A DNA stretch of 64,000 bases, taken from contig OZ252016.1 of the NCBI GenBank assembly GCA_965247475.1, positions 310,001-374,000 of the forward strand. The letters are read 5' to 3'. The notes beneath the pieces were generated by a model, which saw only the letters and a list, made by a program, of their open reading frames with translations, was not told the DNA's origin and made no database searches. The first letter of the stretch is position 1; each line of letters begins with the position of its first letter. Shown here one piece after another: positions 63,937-64,000 of the stretch. The stretch comes from G965247475 sp965247475 (GTDB taxonomy: Bacteria > Chloroflexota > UBA11872). The position numbers were made by a program, and so were the translations under genes.

Positions 63937-64000
63937 GGGGAGTAGGGCTCGACGCCCCGCTTGATGATAGCGAAGATGACGCTGGTGGCCGGGTGCACGC

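Overview
The window is GC-rich and gene-dense, and reads as a chromosomal segment of a Terrabacteria-type bacterium, most likely a member of Chloroflexota. This placement is inference and no marker tree was run. It rests on a HrcA/CIRCE-type operator before groEL, a DarA-like cyclic-di-AMP receptor, a DUF951 protein, a MrfA/MrfB helicase-exonuclease pair, a fused chorismate mutase-prephenate dehydratase, and the many small dispersed palindromic intergenic repeats. Housekeeping genes (groEL, accD/accA, clpC, gyrA, mnmG, pgsA, pyrF, pheA) are intact.

Layout. 1-4.3 kb: a 48-residue zinc-ribbon protein, an Rrf2-JAMM protease-larE operon, and groEL with its own CIRCE and sigma70-type promoter but no groES nearby. 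4.7-15.5 kb: a metal-handling block with a CDF exporter, a two-domain multicopper oxidase coupled to a ZIP transporter, a DtxR/MntR-type regulator, and a periplasmic copper cluster (thioredoxin-like protein, CopC-CopD-cytochrome c with a frameshift, cupredoxin-like proteins). 15.6-20 kb: cyclic-di-AMP receptor, inositol-phosphatase-family enzyme, pheA, DUF951, pyrF, a LysM protein, and tRNA-Leu and tRNA-Trp. 20-26.2 kb: a small accessory zone with a decayed higB next to higA, tRNA-Asn, rtcB with archease, moeA, and a duplicated moeA-tail/tRNA-Val unit that brackets a lower-GC insert. One of the two copies also carries a MITE-like insertion, and the other copy preserves the empty target site.

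26-40.6 kb: metabolic and housekeeping genes (DapA-family aldolase, SDR, metallophosphoesterase, accD-accA, Flp-like pilin-clpC-comF, moaC-gyrA, mnmG). The intergenic region upstream of the pilin holds a 29-bp perfect palindrome. 40.8-44.7 kb: four tightly coupled genes of unknown function, three of them membrane proteins, which I regard as the best candidate for an undescribed system. 44.7-50.5 kb: RodZ-like protein, PgsA, MrfB and MrfA, and a GYD protein. 50.7-55.4 kb: metallophosphoesterase, a stand-alone PD-(D/E)XK-like nuclease, an MBL hydrolase, a phytanoyl-CoA dioxygenase-like enzyme, and a scar built from a dispersed repeat, a gene fragment and an IS630 transposase fragment. 55.4-64 kb: an RCC1-propeller/sugar-dehydrogenase lipoprotein, two very large membrane proteins of glycosyltransferase-C type, and tRNA-Asp.

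How the genes connect: metal homeostasis dominates the first quarter. Two upstream regions there (CDF and oxidase-ZIP) share a TTGT-N12-ACAA dyad and could form a small regulon of the nearby DtxR-like protein. Molybdenum cofactor synthesis is represented by moeA and moaC, RNA repair by rtcB and archease, and DNA repair by mrfAB. No CRISPR array, rRNA or complete insertion sequence was seen.
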